From Flavobacterium luteolum (GTDB lineage: Bacteria; Bacteroidota; Bacteroidia; Flavobacteriales; Flavobacteriaceae): DNA of 64,000 bases. Below the pieces are notes generated by a model. That model saw only the letters and a program-made list of their open reading frames with translations. It was not told where the DNA came from and ran no database searches. Shown piece after piece: positions 54,512 to 63,335 of this stretch; the first letter of the stretch is position 1; the number at the start of each line of letters is the position of its first letter. The DNA is taken from contig NZ_CP114286.1 of assembly GCF_027111275.1 (NCBI RefSeq), positions 3,954,501 through 4,018,500 of the forward strand. Reading direction: 5' to 3'. Both the position numbers and the translations under genes were made by a program.

Positions 54512-54870
54512 GTCAAATTGTGGTTTGGTTAGTAAGCAATAATTTATGTCGAAGAAATTAAAAGACTGATTGTCAGTTATGAATAATTAATTTCGACTAT
54601 TGTAAAGTTTATTATTACTTAAAATAAAACCATCCTGCACAATGCTGTTCTGCTTGATGCATTATTGTGAAATCTAGCTAAAAACAATAGTATTCTCTTC
54701 TTTTGCGATAATTTTTTTAATACTCGATATCTGATAAATATAGGGATTGATCAAAATAAAGCTTATAAAATATAATTAATTGAAGAAAATGAAAAGGAAT
54801 TAAAAAATAAGAATGAAGGAAAATCTTAACCAGAACAGTTTTTGAAATTTAAAAGAGAAGAAGAGGAAGG
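54512..54870. other. AT-rich gap, nothing supported
   Basis: 359 bases before the secreted protein gene. No ORF, palindrome of note or complete TAnnTTTG element (minus strand CAAAnnTA) was found; only a one-mismatch -7-like CAATAGTA was seen. Confidence 0.4.
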
Positions 54871-55173
54871 TTAATCTTTAAATAAAAATCCAAGTCCCAT
54901 ATTTTTAAGCATTTTCTTTTCGAAGTTCCAAAAGAATTTGAACTGTCCAAAAATTGTTCCGATGGCTACCAATAAAACCTGATAAATTGGAAAGATAATA
55001 ATAAGGCGGATAAGTGTAAACCAACCTCCAAAATCTTCTTTAGTAATTCCTAGCCAAACGCAGAAAGGTTTAGACAGCCAAGCAGATGCCGATCCTGTGA
55101 TGGCAAAAACGATAAGTATAATTACGGCTTGTAAATTGGAGGTGATTCCCCAACGCTTTTTTAATCTGTTCAT
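54871..55173 (-). CDS. DUF6787-like small membrane protein
   Basis: 100 residues with two or three membrane segments (about 14-34 and 54-73). RLKKRWGITSNLQAVIILIVFAITGS and KPFCVWLGI at the start and the ending GQFKFFWNFEKKMLKNMG are typical of a Bacteroidota family that I recall as DUF6787. Function unknown. Same strand as the DUF6146-like gene (31-bp gap). Confidence 0.72.
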   Translation of the reverse strand: MNRLKKRWGITSNLQAVIILIVFAITGSASAWLSKPFCVWLGITKEDFGGWFTLIRLIIIFPIYQVLLVAIGTIFGQFKFFWNFEKKMLKNMGLGFLFKD

Positions 55174-55204
55174 TGCTATTTGTAATGATTACAAATATAG
55201 TGTA

Positions 55205-55639
55205 TTATCTTGATGGAACATAACCCCAAAGCTTTTGTTTGTAAGTATTTTGAAAATAAATCATGTAATTGTAAATTAAGTAATTTACTTCGTAGCCATA
55301 ATGAATGTCTGGACGATAATCTATTGACATTTCATACAAATTTGGGTTATAACGCTGTGGCTGTAAAACACGATTATTCCATTCTGTAACATATAAAATG
55401 TTTTTGTTTTCAAGATATTGTAATGAATGATAATTTCGAGGGTAGGCTCTGGAAACAAGCCAATTGCTAAATCCGTTGTCAATAATTATTACTTCGTATT
55501 CAAGAGAATCATTTGCAATTCTGACAGTATCACTTATTTTTTTTGCGGCGACATTATCCGTACTTGCAACCTTCTGAGAAGAAGAAGAACAAGCAATAAT
55601 AGTAAGTAAAACAATTAATATGGAAATGCATTTTTTCAT
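55205..55639 (-). CDS. DUF6146-like lipoprotein
   Basis: 144 residues; lipobox IAC (Cys17). The aromatic-rich C-terminal part (PRNYHSLQYLENKNILYVTEWNNRVLQPQRYNPNLYEMSIDYRPDIHYGYEVNYLIYNYMIYFQ) resembles DUF6146 proteins, found in Bacteroidota. Function unknown. Confidence 0.72.
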   Translation of the reverse strand: MKKCISILIVLLTIIACSSSSQKVASTDNVAAKKISDTVRIANDSLEYEVIIIDNGFSNWLVSRAYPRNYHSLQYLENKNILYVTEWNNRVLQPQRYNPNLYEMSIDYRPDIHYGYEVNYLIYNYMIYFQNTYKQKLWGYVPSR

Positions 55640-55714
55640 AGCCTAAATTTACGATATTTTTTTTAGGTTAAGAGAGGCAAAGGTTCAAAGTAACAAAGGT
55701 TTAACATTCTTTTG

Positions 55715-55835
55715 AAGGTTCTAAGGTGCTAAGTTTCTAAGCTTTCTTTTTGGTTGTGTGCATAAAAGTAAAAAGCTGTTTGCGAAGCAAACAGCTTTAA
55801 AAACTTAGTATCTTAGAAGCTTAGAACCTTAGTGT
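55715..55835. repeat. Terminator framed by octamer-repeat arms, second copy
   Basis: AAGGTTCTAAG (55715-55725) and its perfect complement (55820-55830), followed inward by NNNCTAAG units on both sides, surround an unrelated terminator (55772-55798). Same architecture as at 46.3 kb. Confidence 0.7.
55772..55798. terminator. Terminator inside the repeat
   Basis: AAAGCTGTTTGC pairs with GCAAACAGCTTT (12 bp perfect), loop GAA. Confidence 0.75.
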
Positions 55836-55840
55836 CTTAA

Positions 55841-56404
55841 CTATTTACTCCCAAACAATTTTCCAATAAAACCTGCAATTCCTCCTTTACTTTTGGTAAC
55901 TACAAGAACATCGGCAACATCAACTTTTCCGTCGTTATTTTGGTCGAGGCCGAATTGCATTCCGTATTTTGAAATGGTATCCATTATTCCAGAAGCTTGT
56001 CCGCTGTTTCCTGAAATGGAGTTTATAATATCTGAAATTTGAAAACTGTTATCGTTTGGGTCTTTTGCTTTATTTACTAAAGAGCCTAAAATCTGCGGAA
56101 TTAAGTTGGAAGCAACTCCATTTGAATCGGCACTACTTAATCCGAATTTTTCTCCAAGATTTCCGCTCAATTGCTGCTGAATCTGTTGCACAACAGGATT
56201 ACTGCTATCAATAGATGAGCTTCCACTGAATAAACCGGCAATTTGATCTGTGTTTCCTTCAGAAACAATCTTTTTTAAGCCTTCAAAAATAGAACTGCTT
56301 GTTTCGTTAATTACGGCTTCATTATGTTCATTTGGAACAGCAGAATTGTTTACAACTGCATCACCTCCATATTGTTGTACTAATTGGGTTAATTGTTCAA
56401 ACAT
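55841..56404 (-). CDS. Small protein with a dockerin/EF-hand-like end
   Basis: 187 residues, soluble, no signal peptide. It is rich in Ser/Asn/Gln in the middle and ends with DQNNDGKVDVADVLVVTKSKGG, an EF-hand-like DxNxDG loop. The N-terminal half resembles DUF937-type proteins (MFEQLTQLVQQYGGDAVVNN). Function unknown. Upstream in the unit is serA (about 100 bp). Confidence 0.7.
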   Translation of the reverse strand: MFEQLTQLVQQYGGDAVVNNSAVPNEHNEAVINETSSSIFEGLKKIVSEGNTDQIAGLFSGSSSIDSSNPVVQQIQQQLSGNLGEKFGLSSADSNGVASNLIPQILGSLVNKAKDPNDNSFQISDIINSISGNSGQASGIMDTISKYGMQFGLDQNNDGKVDVADVLVVTKSKGGIAGFIGKLFGSK

Positions 56405-56505
56405 GATATTTAGGATTTAGATTAGAACTCAAATTTAAACAAAAAAAGAAAGGGATTTATTAAACTGTGTTAATAAATCCCTTTAAGTATTTTAATTATA
56501 GTTAA

Positions 56506-57456
56506 TTAGCTTAACAAAGTAATAATCTGTGATGCTAATTCTGTACCAATTCTGTCTTGTGCTTCTCCAGTTGCAGCTCCAATATGAGGAGTCAAAGAGA
56601 TTTTAGAGTGCATTAAGATTGCCATTTCTGGTTTTGGCTCGCTTTCAAAAACGTCTAAACCAGCAAAAGCAACTTTTCCAGAATCTAAAGCTTTTACTAA
56701 TGCTACTTCATCAATAACACCACCACGAGCACAGTTTACAATTCCAACACCATCTTTCAAGATTTCAAATTCTTTCTCTCCAATGATGTATCCGTTTTGA
56801 GCAGGAACGTGTAATGTAATGAAATCTGATTCTTTAAATAAAGACTCTAAAGATTGAGAAACGATTTTAGTTGTAATTGACTGTCCGTCAAAAAACTCAA
56901 CTTTTACATCAACTTCAGGAATAAAGCTATCAGCTGCGATAACTTTCATTCCTAAACCAAGAGCCATTTTTGCAGTAGCTTGTCCGATACGACCAATACC
57001 AACAATACCTAAAGTTTTTCCTCTTAATTCAGTTCCGTTTGCGTAAGCTTTTTTCAAACCATCAAAGTTTGAATCTCCTTCAAGAGGCATATTTCTGTTA
57101 GAATCATGTAAGAAACGAACACCAGAAAATAAGTGTCCAAAAACCAATTCAGCAACAGATTCTGAAGATGAAGCTGGAGTATTAATTACATGGATTCCTT
57201 TGCTTTTAGCATAATCCACATCGATATTATCCATACCAACACCACCACGTCCGATGATTTTGATACCAGGACAAGCATCGATAATATCTTTACGAACTTT
57301 AGTTGCACTACGAACTAAAATTACGTCGATGTTGTTTTCGTTTATATAGTTGGCTACTTGTTCTTGAGCTACTTTTGTAGTGATAACTTCAAAACCACCT
57401 TTTTCTAAGGCTAGAATTCCGCTTTTAGAAATTCCATCATTTGCTAATACTTTCAT
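56506..57456 (-). CDS. serA: D-3-phosphoglycerate dehydrogenase, short type
   Basis: 316 residues, lacking a C-terminal ACT domain (short SerA). NAD-binding GIVGIGRIGQATAKMA, catalytic His in LTPHIGAATGEAQDRIG, and NVIHCVRGG-type NCARGGVIDE. It makes 3-phosphohydroxypyruvate from 3-phosphoglycerate, the first step of serine synthesis. serC lies 89 bp upstream on the same strand, so the two form a pathway unit. Confidence 0.92.
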   Translation of the reverse strand: MKVLANDGISKSGILALEKGGFEVITTKVAQEQVANYINENNIDVILVRSATKVRKDIIDACPGIKIIGRGGVGMDNIDVDYAKSKGIHVINTPASSSESVAELVFGHLFSGVRFLHDSNRNMPLEGDSNFDGLKKAYANGTELRGKTLGIVGIGRIGQATAKMALGLGMKVIAADSFIPEVDVKVEFFDGQSITTKIVSQSLESLFKESDFITLHVPAQNGYIIGEKEFEILKDGVGIVNCARGGVIDEVALVKALDSGKVAFAGLDVFESEPKPEMAILMHSKISLTPHIGAATGEAQDRIGTELASQIITLLS

Positions 57457-57545
57457 TGTATTTTATTGTTTATTTGGTTAATCGTTTAATCGATAACCAA
57501 GCTATTTGATTTTTCTTTTTTGTAAACTGAGACTGAGACTGAAAA

Positions 57546-58616
57546 CTAAACTTTAGATTCTAACGCTTTCATTACATCAACCAAAACCTGAACGCTTTCG
57601 ATTGGCATAGCGTTGTAGATAGAAGCTCTGTAACCACCAACAGAACGGTGTCCTGGCAATCCAGAAATATTTGCAGCTTTCCATAAAGCGTCAAAAGTTT
57701 CAGTGTGATCAGGATTGTTCAATAAGAAAGTCACATTCATGTTAGAACGATCTTCTACTGCAGCCGCACCTTTGAATAATGGGTTTCTGTCGATTTCAGC
57801 GTAAAGTAATTCAGCTTTAGCGTTGTTTAATTTTTCAACAGCAGCGATTCCGCCTTTTTCTTTAATCCATTGTAATGTTAAAAGAGAAACGTAAACAGCA
57901 AATACAGGCGGAGTATTGTACATACTTTCTCCTTTAATGTGTTTAGCATAATCTAGCATGCTTGGAATAGTTTTTCCGTTTTTGCCTAAGATTTCTTCTT
58001 TAACCACTACTAATGTAGTTCCAGCAGGTCCCATATTTTTTTGAGCTCCAGCATAGATTAAGTCAAATTTAGAAAAGTCTAATTCACGTGAAAAAATATC
58101 AGAACTCATATCGCAAACAACAGGAACATTTGTTGCTGGAAATTCTTTCATTTGAGTTCCAAAGATGGTATTGTTACTTGTGCAGTGGAAATAATCAGCA
58201 TCAGCTGGAATTTCGTAACCTTTTGGAACATAAGTATAATTGTCTTCTTTTGAAGAAGCTACGACAACAGTCTCACCGAAAAGTTTAGCTTCTTTGATCG
58301 CCGCAGTTGCCCACGTTCCAGAATCTAAATAAGCAGCTTTTCCGTTTTCTTTCATTAAGTTGTATGGTGCCATTAAGAATGCTGTACTAGCACCACCTTG
58401 TAAAAATAAAGCCTGATAACCTTTTCCCTGAAGACCTAATAATTCTAAAGCAAGGGAACGAGCTTCCTCCATAACTGCAACGAAATCTTTGCTTCGGTGC
58501 GAGATTTCAAGGATAGATAACCCTGAATCATTAAAATTTAAAATTGCTTTTGATGCCTTCTCAAAAACTTCCTGAGGTAAAATACTTGGTCCTGCGCTGT
58601 AGTTGTGTTTTTTCAT
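57546..58616 (-). CDS. serC: Phosphoserine aminotransferase
   Basis: 356 residues of the class V PLP fold, beginning MKKHNYSAGPSILPQEVFEKAS. PLP lysine in LIYAGAQKNMGPAGTTLVVV, and the HRSKDFVAVMEEA and GLPGHRSVGGYRASIYNAM motifs are complete. It converts 3-phosphohydroxypyruvate to phosphoserine. Head of the serC-serA pair. Confidence 0.94.
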   Translation of the reverse strand: MKKHNYSAGPSILPQEVFEKASKAILNFNDSGLSILEISHRSKDFVAVMEEARSLALELLGLQGKGYQALFLQGGASTAFLMAPYNLMKENGKAAYLDSGTWATAAIKEAKLFGETVVVASSKEDNYTYVPKGYEIPADADYFHCTSNNTIFGTQMKEFPATNVPVVCDMSSDIFSRELDFSKFDLIYAGAQKNMGPAGTTLVVVKEEILGKNGKTIPSMLDYAKHIKGESMYNTPPVFAVYVSLLTLQWIKEKGGIAAVEKLNNAKAELLYAEIDRNPLFKGAAAVEDRSNMNVTFLLNNPDHTETFDALWKAANISGLPGHRSVGGYRASIYNAMPIESVQVLVDVMKALESKV

Positions 58617-58709
58617 GGTTGTTGTTAATAGTCGAAAATTTTAAAGACGCAAATTTCGGCAATAAGAGCCGAAAAAGCGTTAAAATATTCGAAATAATTA
58701 AACAATTTA

Positions 58710-59777
58710 TTACTTTGTTGTTAACAAAAACGTTATAGTATCGACATTGTCTGCGTAATCCCACAATTGCGGTTTTTGGGTTTCGCCAAATGCTGTACTA
58801 TTTGCAATTAAATTAGTGCTAACAATACATTGAATTTGATCTGTGTCTTCCTGAAGGCGTTTTTCTAATTCTTCAAGATTTTCATAATATTCGTAAAAAA
58901 CACTCGAAATAGGCGAAGCATAACTTGAATCTTCTTTTAAAGTCAAAAATCCGTTGTCTAATAATTTGAAATTACTCATTAAAAATACAGCTTTATTATA
59001 ATCATAATTATTAGCATATTTTTCATAATGAATAATATCTTGATATTTGAATATTGCCTGAAAAAATGCTTCAAAAGAGTAGTCTTTTGGAATAAAAAGT
59101 TTAGAAACATTTCGGCATCCTAAACCAAAAAATCTGAAAATATCTTCTCCAAGTGCTTCCAATTCTTCAGTAGTTTCTTTTCCAGTCAAAATCGCAGCCG
59201 AATTTCTGTTTTTACGAATAATTGAAGGCTTATCTTTAAAATAATATTCAAAATAACGAGCAGTATTATTGCTTCCCGTTGCAATTACGGCATCAAAGTT
59301 TTCAAGTTTTCCTTCTACGAAAGTGATTTTATCTTTGAAATTTTCATCAACAGCAATTAAATATTTAGCTAAAAATGGCAATAAATGCTGATCGTTTGAC
59401 GAAGTTTTGATTAAAGCTCTGTTTCCTGTAATTAAAACCGATAAGAAATCATGAAAACCAACCAGTGGAATGTTTCCAGCTAAAATTAAAGCAACGGTTT
59501 TTGGATTTTCATTATTTTCATCAATTTTATAAGCCGAAAGCCATTTGTCAATGTTTTCTTTTGTCAAAGCTTCAGCCCAAGATTGTATAGAGAAATACAC
59601 TTGTTCAGGAGTATACCATCCATTATGAGATTGCGATAAATGAATCAGGTTGTTGAAATCATCAAAAAAGATATCATTATATAATACGTCAGATTTTTGC
59701 GAAGAAGAGTCTTCAGAAAACTGACTTAAAAATTTTCCTAATTCAACAAAAACACTTTTTTTTGTTTCTAATGTCAT
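58710..59777 (-). CDS. Acyl-CoA reductase (LuxC-like)
   Basis: 355 residues with LuxC-family landmarks: VALILAGNIPLVGFHDFLSVLITGNRALIKTSSND, the AVIATGSNNTARYFEYYF strand, NSAAIL and the catalytic Cys in FGLGCRNVSKLFIP. It reduces fatty acyl-CoA or acyl-AMP to an aldehyde. It is divergent from a ferredoxin gene and 93 bp ahead of serC, a synteny common in flavobacteria. The physiological acyl substrate is unknown. Confidence 0.85.
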   Translation of the reverse strand: MTLETKKSVFVELGKFLSQFSEDSSSQKSDVLYNDIFFDDFNNLIHLSQSHNGWYTPEQVYFSIQSWAEALTKENIDKWLSAYKIDENNENPKTVALILAGNIPLVGFHDFLSVLITGNRALIKTSSNDQHLLPFLAKYLIAVDENFKDKITFVEGKLENFDAVIATGSNNTARYFEYYFKDKPSIIRKNRNSAAILTGKETTEELEALGEDIFRFFGLGCRNVSKLFIPKDYSFEAFFQAIFKYQDIIHYEKYANNYDYNKAVFLMSNFKLLDNGFLTLKEDSSYASPISSVFYEYYENLEELEKRLQEDTDQIQCIVSTNLIANSTAFGETQKPQLWDYADNVDTITFLLTTK

Positions 59778-59815
59778 AATGTTTGTTTATGAATTGTTTT
59801 GATTGTAATTTTGCA

Positions 59816-59823
59816 CAAAAATA
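59816..59823 (-). promoter_or_regulatory. -7 element of the acyl-CoA reductase gene
   Basis: CAAAAATA on the plus strand, TATTTTTG on the minus strand, 39 bp before the start codon. Confidence 0.5.
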
Positions 59824-59847
59824 AGCATAATTAAGTCGAAAGACAAA

Positions 59848-59937
59848 AAGTCCAAAGTCGAAAGTCCAAAGTTGAAAAGGCTTTTATCCTTTTTACTTTA
59901 ATCCTTTCAAACTTTATGGCTTTAAACTTTATGACTT
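59848..59937. repeat. Imperfect inverted repeat between divergent genes
   Basis: Left (59848-59880, AAAGTCCAAAGTCGAAAGTC theme) and right (59903-59937, ACTTTATGACTT theme) arms pair with several mismatches. It has a CCTTTT/AAAAGG tip and lies just before the ferredoxin start. Confidence 0.5.
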
Positions 59938-59958
59938 TTAAACTTTAAGACTAAAAAG

Positions 59959-60309
59959 ATGGCAATTATTATAACTGACGAATGCATCAATTGTGGGGCT
60001 TGCGAACCAGAGTGCCCAAATACAGCAATATATGAAGGAGCAGATGATTGGAGATATAAAGACGGGACAAGTCTTTCTGGAAAAATAGTTTTACCTGACG
60101 GAACTGAAGTTGACGCTGATGATGCGCAAACTCCAATTTCTGATGAAATTTATTATATCGTACCAGGAAAATGTACAGAATGTAAAGGTTTTCACGATGA
60201 GCCGCAGTGTGCTGCTGTTTGCCCTGTTGACTGTTGTGTACCTGATGACAATCACGTTGAAGACGAAGAAACTTTATTAGAAAGACAAGCTTTTTTACAT
60301 AACGAGTAA
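59959..60309 (+). CDS. 4Fe-4S dicluster ferredoxin
   Basis: 116 residues with two 4Fe-4S motifs: CINCGACEPECP and CTECKGFHDEPQCAAVCPVDCC. A loop of about 40 residues separates the Cys groups. It is an electron carrier in the cytoplasm. Divergent from the acyl-CoA reductase gene, with which it may share electrons; that link is only from position. Confidence 0.9.
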   Translation: MAIIITDECINCGACEPECPNTAIYEGADDWRYKDGTSLSGKIVLPDGTEVDADDAQTPISDEIYYIVPGKCTECKGFHDEPQCAAVCPVDCCVPDDNHVEDEETLLERQAFLHNE

Positions 60310-60332
60310 AAATTGCTGTAGAAATAGTATAG

Positions 60333-60364
60333 AATCCTGAGTTGAAAAACTCAGGATTTTTTTT
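60333..60364 (+). terminator. Terminator after the ferredoxin
   Basis: AATCCTGAGTT (60333-60343), loop GAAA, AACTCAGGATT (60348-60358), T run. Confidence 0.9.
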
Positions 60365-60427
60365 ACCCTGATTTCAGGTATTTATGAAAGTCAGTTTCTT
60401 GATAGTGAATGTTTTATTTTTAGACTA

Positions 60428-60458
60428 TTGCTTAATTGTTAGAAAAATAATACTTTAG
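60428..60458 (+). promoter_or_regulatory. Weak promoter before the next gene
   Basis: TTG at 60428-60430, 20 bp, TACTTTAG at 60451-60458 (one mismatch to TAnnTTTG). It gives a very short leader. Confidence 0.4.
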
Positions 60459-60472
60459 TTGAAAAAATAACA

Positions 60473-61642
60473 ATGCCTATGAAGAAATTGCTACTTTTAT
60501 TTATTGTTTTGCTCAGCTACGTAAGCGTTTTTGCACAAAAGGAAGAGTATTCTATTATTGTTAAAGATATAGAAACTTTGGAGCCAATACAAAATGCCAC
60601 GGTTAAAATAATGAAAACCCAGCAGATTTTATTGAGCAATGAAGAAGGAAAAGTTACTTTTATGCTGACAGGAGGATCGAATGTTCAGGTTTCTGAAACT
60701 AATTATGAAGATCTGACTGTGCGCTGGACTTCTTTAAATGGAGATCAAAAATTTGTTATTTATTTAAAGAGTAAAAACAATAAATTAGATGAAGTAGTTT
60801 TGTCTAAGGAATCTCCAGAAAAAATTCTGCAGAAATTGGTTAACAATTCTACAAAGAAAATCAGTATTTCCCATAGGCAGAAAGTATATGTGAGAGAGTT
60901 TTTTATGCTCGACAATCAGTATACATATTATAATGATGGATTGGTAAATTTTCAATTTGATAAAAATAATAATGCAACCACTTTATTGGTTGAACAAAAT
61001 CGCTCCTACGGACTATTAGAAGCAGATGTAAGTGCCGATTTAAAAGGATATAATCTGAATAATATAATGGAGAATTATTTAAATTTTAAATACTTAGAAC
61101 CATTATTAGATCCAAAAGCCAAAAAGGAATATGATTTTACAACCAAAGGACATTCAAAAAACAAAAATTACTACATAATGTCAGTTGTTCCGTTGGATAA
61201 GGCCAAAGAAGCGATTGATAATTTCGAAATCATTTATGATCCATTAAAAAAGATTATTGTAGAATATACTATTTCTGTTACTCCTGCTACTCTTGATAAA
61301 GTGGAAGAGAAGACAAAAGAAGGTGAAAAAAACATCACAAAATCGTTTGTCAAAGTAAATTACAGATGGGATGGAACCGATTATTATTTACTAAGTTCAA
61401 ATGAAGAAATTGGTTATAATGTTGTTTTAAAGGACAAAAATAAAAATATACAGGTAAGAAATAGTTTTGTCACGACAGGTTTTAATAAGCAGAATTTTAC
61501 TTATAATGAAAGTGACGTTTTTAAAGAAAAATCACTTTTCAATAAAAAGAATAAAATCTTAACGAATTACTGGGATATATCTGGTTTTACGGCTACCGAT
61601 GAAGAAAAAGCAATCATCGCATCATTAGAGTTTAAATTGTAA
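60473..61642 (+). CDS. Exported protein with carboxypeptidase-regulatory-like domain
   Basis: 389 residues with a signal peptide (about 3-21). The start is either the ATG at 60473 or the one at 60479 (MKKLL); the latter fits a signal peptide slightly better. An N-terminal CarboxypepD_reg-like beta domain (about 25-95, VKDIETLEPIQNATVKIMKT) is followed by a long region of unknown fold. Such domains often introduce outer-membrane or surface proteins in Bacteroidota. No catalytic motif seen. Confidence 0.75.
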   Translation: MPMKKLLLLFIVLLSYVSVFAQKEEYSIIVKDIETLEPIQNATVKIMKTQQILLSNEEGKVTFMLTGGSNVQVSETNYEDLTVRWTSLNGDQKFVIYLKSKNNKLDEVVLSKESPEKILQKLVNNSTKKISISHRQKVYVREFFMLDNQYTYYNDGLVNFQFDKNNNATTLLVEQNRSYGLLEADVSADLKGYNLNNIMENYLNFKYLEPLLDPKAKKEYDFTTKGHSKNKNYYIMSVVPLDKAKEAIDNFEIIYDPLKKIIVEYTISVTPATLDKVEEKTKEGEKNITKSFVKVNYRWDGTDYYLLSSNEEIGYNVVLKDKNKNIQVRNSFVTTGFNKQNFTYNESDVFKEKSLFNKKNKILTNYWDISGFTATDEEKAIIASLEFKL

Positions 61643-61660
61643 TTAAATAAATAGGAAAGA

Positions 61661-61700
61661 AAAATCTCGAACTTCATTTGTTCGGGATTTTCTTTTTTTA
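61661..61700 (+). terminator. Terminator after the regulatory-domain protein
   Basis: AAAATCTCGAAC (61661-61672) pairs with GTTCGGGATTTT (61680-61691), with one G-U, followed by a T run. Confidence 0.75.
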
Positions 61701-61790
61701 GAAATAACGTTAATCGATGGAGCAGAAAAAGAACTCTTTATCAAATTGCATTAATGTAAATATTTAATTCGCTAAAGAGTTATTAAATCT

Positions 61791-61798
61791 TATATTTG
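61791..61798 (+). promoter_or_regulatory. -7 element of ychF
   Basis: TATATTTG, exact TAnnTTTG. It gives a leader of about 95 nt before the ATG at 61901. Confidence 0.5.
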
Positions 61799-61900
61799 CA
61801 AAATTTTATTGCCGAAACGATTCATTTTGACAATAACCCAAAAAAGCATATAACAGGTCTGAGTATTTAAAGGCCGATTAAAATAAATAGAAACAAACAG

Positions 61901-62995
61901 ATGAAAGCAGGAATTGTAGGATTGCCAAATGTTGGAAAATCAACATTATTTAATTGTTTATCTAATGCAAAAGCGCAGAGTGCAAACTTTCCGTTTTGTA
62001 CTATCGAACCTAATATTGGTGTTGTAAACGTTCCAGATCCAAGAATCAATAAATTGGAAGAATTGGTAAAACCAGAGCGCGTTCAAATGGCAACTGTAGA
62101 TATCGTAGATATTGCAGGTTTGGTAAAAGGAGCAAGTAAAGGTGAAGGTCTTGGAAACCAGTTTTTAGGAAACATTAGAGAGTGTAATGCTATTATTCAC
62201 GTTTTGCGTTGTTTTGACAATGATAATATTGTACATGTTGACGGAAACGTAAATCCAATTCGTGACAAAGAAACTATCGATATTGAGTTGCAGTTAAAAG
62301 ATCTAGAAACTGTTGAAAAGCGTTTAGAAAAAGTAAAACGTGCTGCAAAAACAGGAAATAAAGAAGCTCAGGCAGAAGAAGCTTTATTGAACAGAATTAG
62401 AGAAGCTCTTTTGCAGGCAAAATCTGCAAGAACAATTGTTCCTCAAAACAACGATGAAGAAGTTTTGATGGAAGCTTTCCAATTAATTACAGCAAAACCA
62501 GTTTTATATGTTTGTAATGTTGACGAAAGTTCTGCTGTGAACGGAAACAAATATGTTGATCAAGTTCGTGAATTAGTAAAAGATGAGGAGGCTGAAGTTA
62601 TTGTACTTTCAGTAGGAGCAGAGGCAGATATCACAGAATTAGAAAGCTACGAAGAGCGTCAGGTGTTCTTAGAAGATATGGGATTAGAAGAGCCAGGAGC
62701 ATCAGTTTTAATTCGTGCGGCTTACAAACTATTAAAACAGCAAACTTACTTCACAGCTGGTGTAAAAGAAGTTCGCGCTTGGACAATCAATATTGGAGCA
62801 ACTGCACCACAAGCAGCTGGAGTTATCCATACCGATTTTGAAAAAGGATTTATCCGTGCAGAGGTAATTTCATATGACGATTACGTTCATTATGGTTCTG
62901 AAGCAAAAGCAAAAGAAGCAGGAAAATTCAGAGTTGAAGGAAAAGAATATATCGTAAAAGATGGTGATGTAATGCATTTCCGTTTTAACGTTTAG
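61901..62995 (+). CDS. ychF: Redox-regulated ATPase YchF
   Basis: 364 residues. G1 GLPNVGKST (6-14), G3 DIAGLVKGASKGEGLGN, G4 NVDE in place of the GTP-specific NKxD, which is the reason YchF prefers ATP. A coiled-coil arm and a C-terminal TGS domain follow. It is universal in bacteria and acts in translation quality or stress response. Own promoter and terminator. Confidence 0.95.
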   Translation: MKAGIVGLPNVGKSTLFNCLSNAKAQSANFPFCTIEPNIGVVNVPDPRINKLEELVKPERVQMATVDIVDIAGLVKGASKGEGLGNQFLGNIRECNAIIHVLRCFDNDNIVHVDGNVNPIRDKETIDIELQLKDLETVEKRLEKVKRAAKTGNKEAQAEEALLNRIREALLQAKSARTIVPQNNDEEVLMEAFQLITAKPVLYVCNVDESSAVNGNKYVDQVRELVKDEEAEVIVLSVGAEADITELESYEERQVFLEDMGLEEPGASVLIRAAYKLLKQQTYFTAGVKEVRAWTINIGATAPQAAGVIHTDFEKGFIRAEVISYDDYVHYGSEAKAKEAGKFRVEGKEYIVKDGDVMHFRFNV

Positions 62996-63037
62996 TCTTT
63001 TTAAAGAAGAAAGAGACAAGAAGAAAGATAATAGACT

Positions 63038-63068
63038 AAAACTGCTGGAGAGATTCAGCAGTTTTTTT
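63038..63068 (+). terminator. Terminator of ychF
   Basis: AAAACTGCTG (63038-63047) pairs with CAGCAGTTTT (63056-63065), T run. Confidence 0.85.
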
Positions 63069-63091
63069 TGTGCTTAAAATTAAAGTTCTGC

Positions 63092-63185
63092 TTTGTCAGG
63101 CTGAGCGAAGTCGAAGCCCGCACAAAGAATGGAAATGTTTTATGGAGCTTCTTACGTGTCCTTCGACTTCGCTCAGGAAGACAAA
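63092..63185. repeat. REP-like inverted repeat, CTTCGACTTCGCTCAG type
   Basis: Arms 63092-63116 and 63161-63185 pair over 25 nt with three mismatches. The 44-nt loop contains GAGCTTCTTACG (63145-63156), the same 12-mer as in the loop of the unlike palindrome at 618-727. Palindromes of this type are typical of dispersed REP-like repeats. Confidence 0.7.
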
Positions 63186-63335
63186 AAAATAAGGTGAAAA
63201 TCCGTTTAAATCTGCGCTTTCGCGAAAGCGAATCTGTAAAATCCGCGTCCCATTTTAGCAACTGAAAAATTTTTGGCTCAAAAATTGGTTACAGAAAAAT
63301 TAACCAATTACTAATCTAAAAATCAACCAATCAAA

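Larger units (their letters stand above)
62996..63335. other. Gap with terminator and REP-like palindrome
   Basis: 340 bases. It holds the ychF terminator (63038-63068) and the palindrome at 63092-63185, both listed separately. The rest is AT-rich, with repeated AACCAAT-like segments near 63285-63330 just before the next gene. No other ORF is credible. Confidence 0.55.

Noticed and set aside
63055..63265. Two overlapping ORFs, one on each strand, over the palindrome at 63092-63185
   Set aside because: They follow from the palindromic sequence and have no start signals or family likeness.
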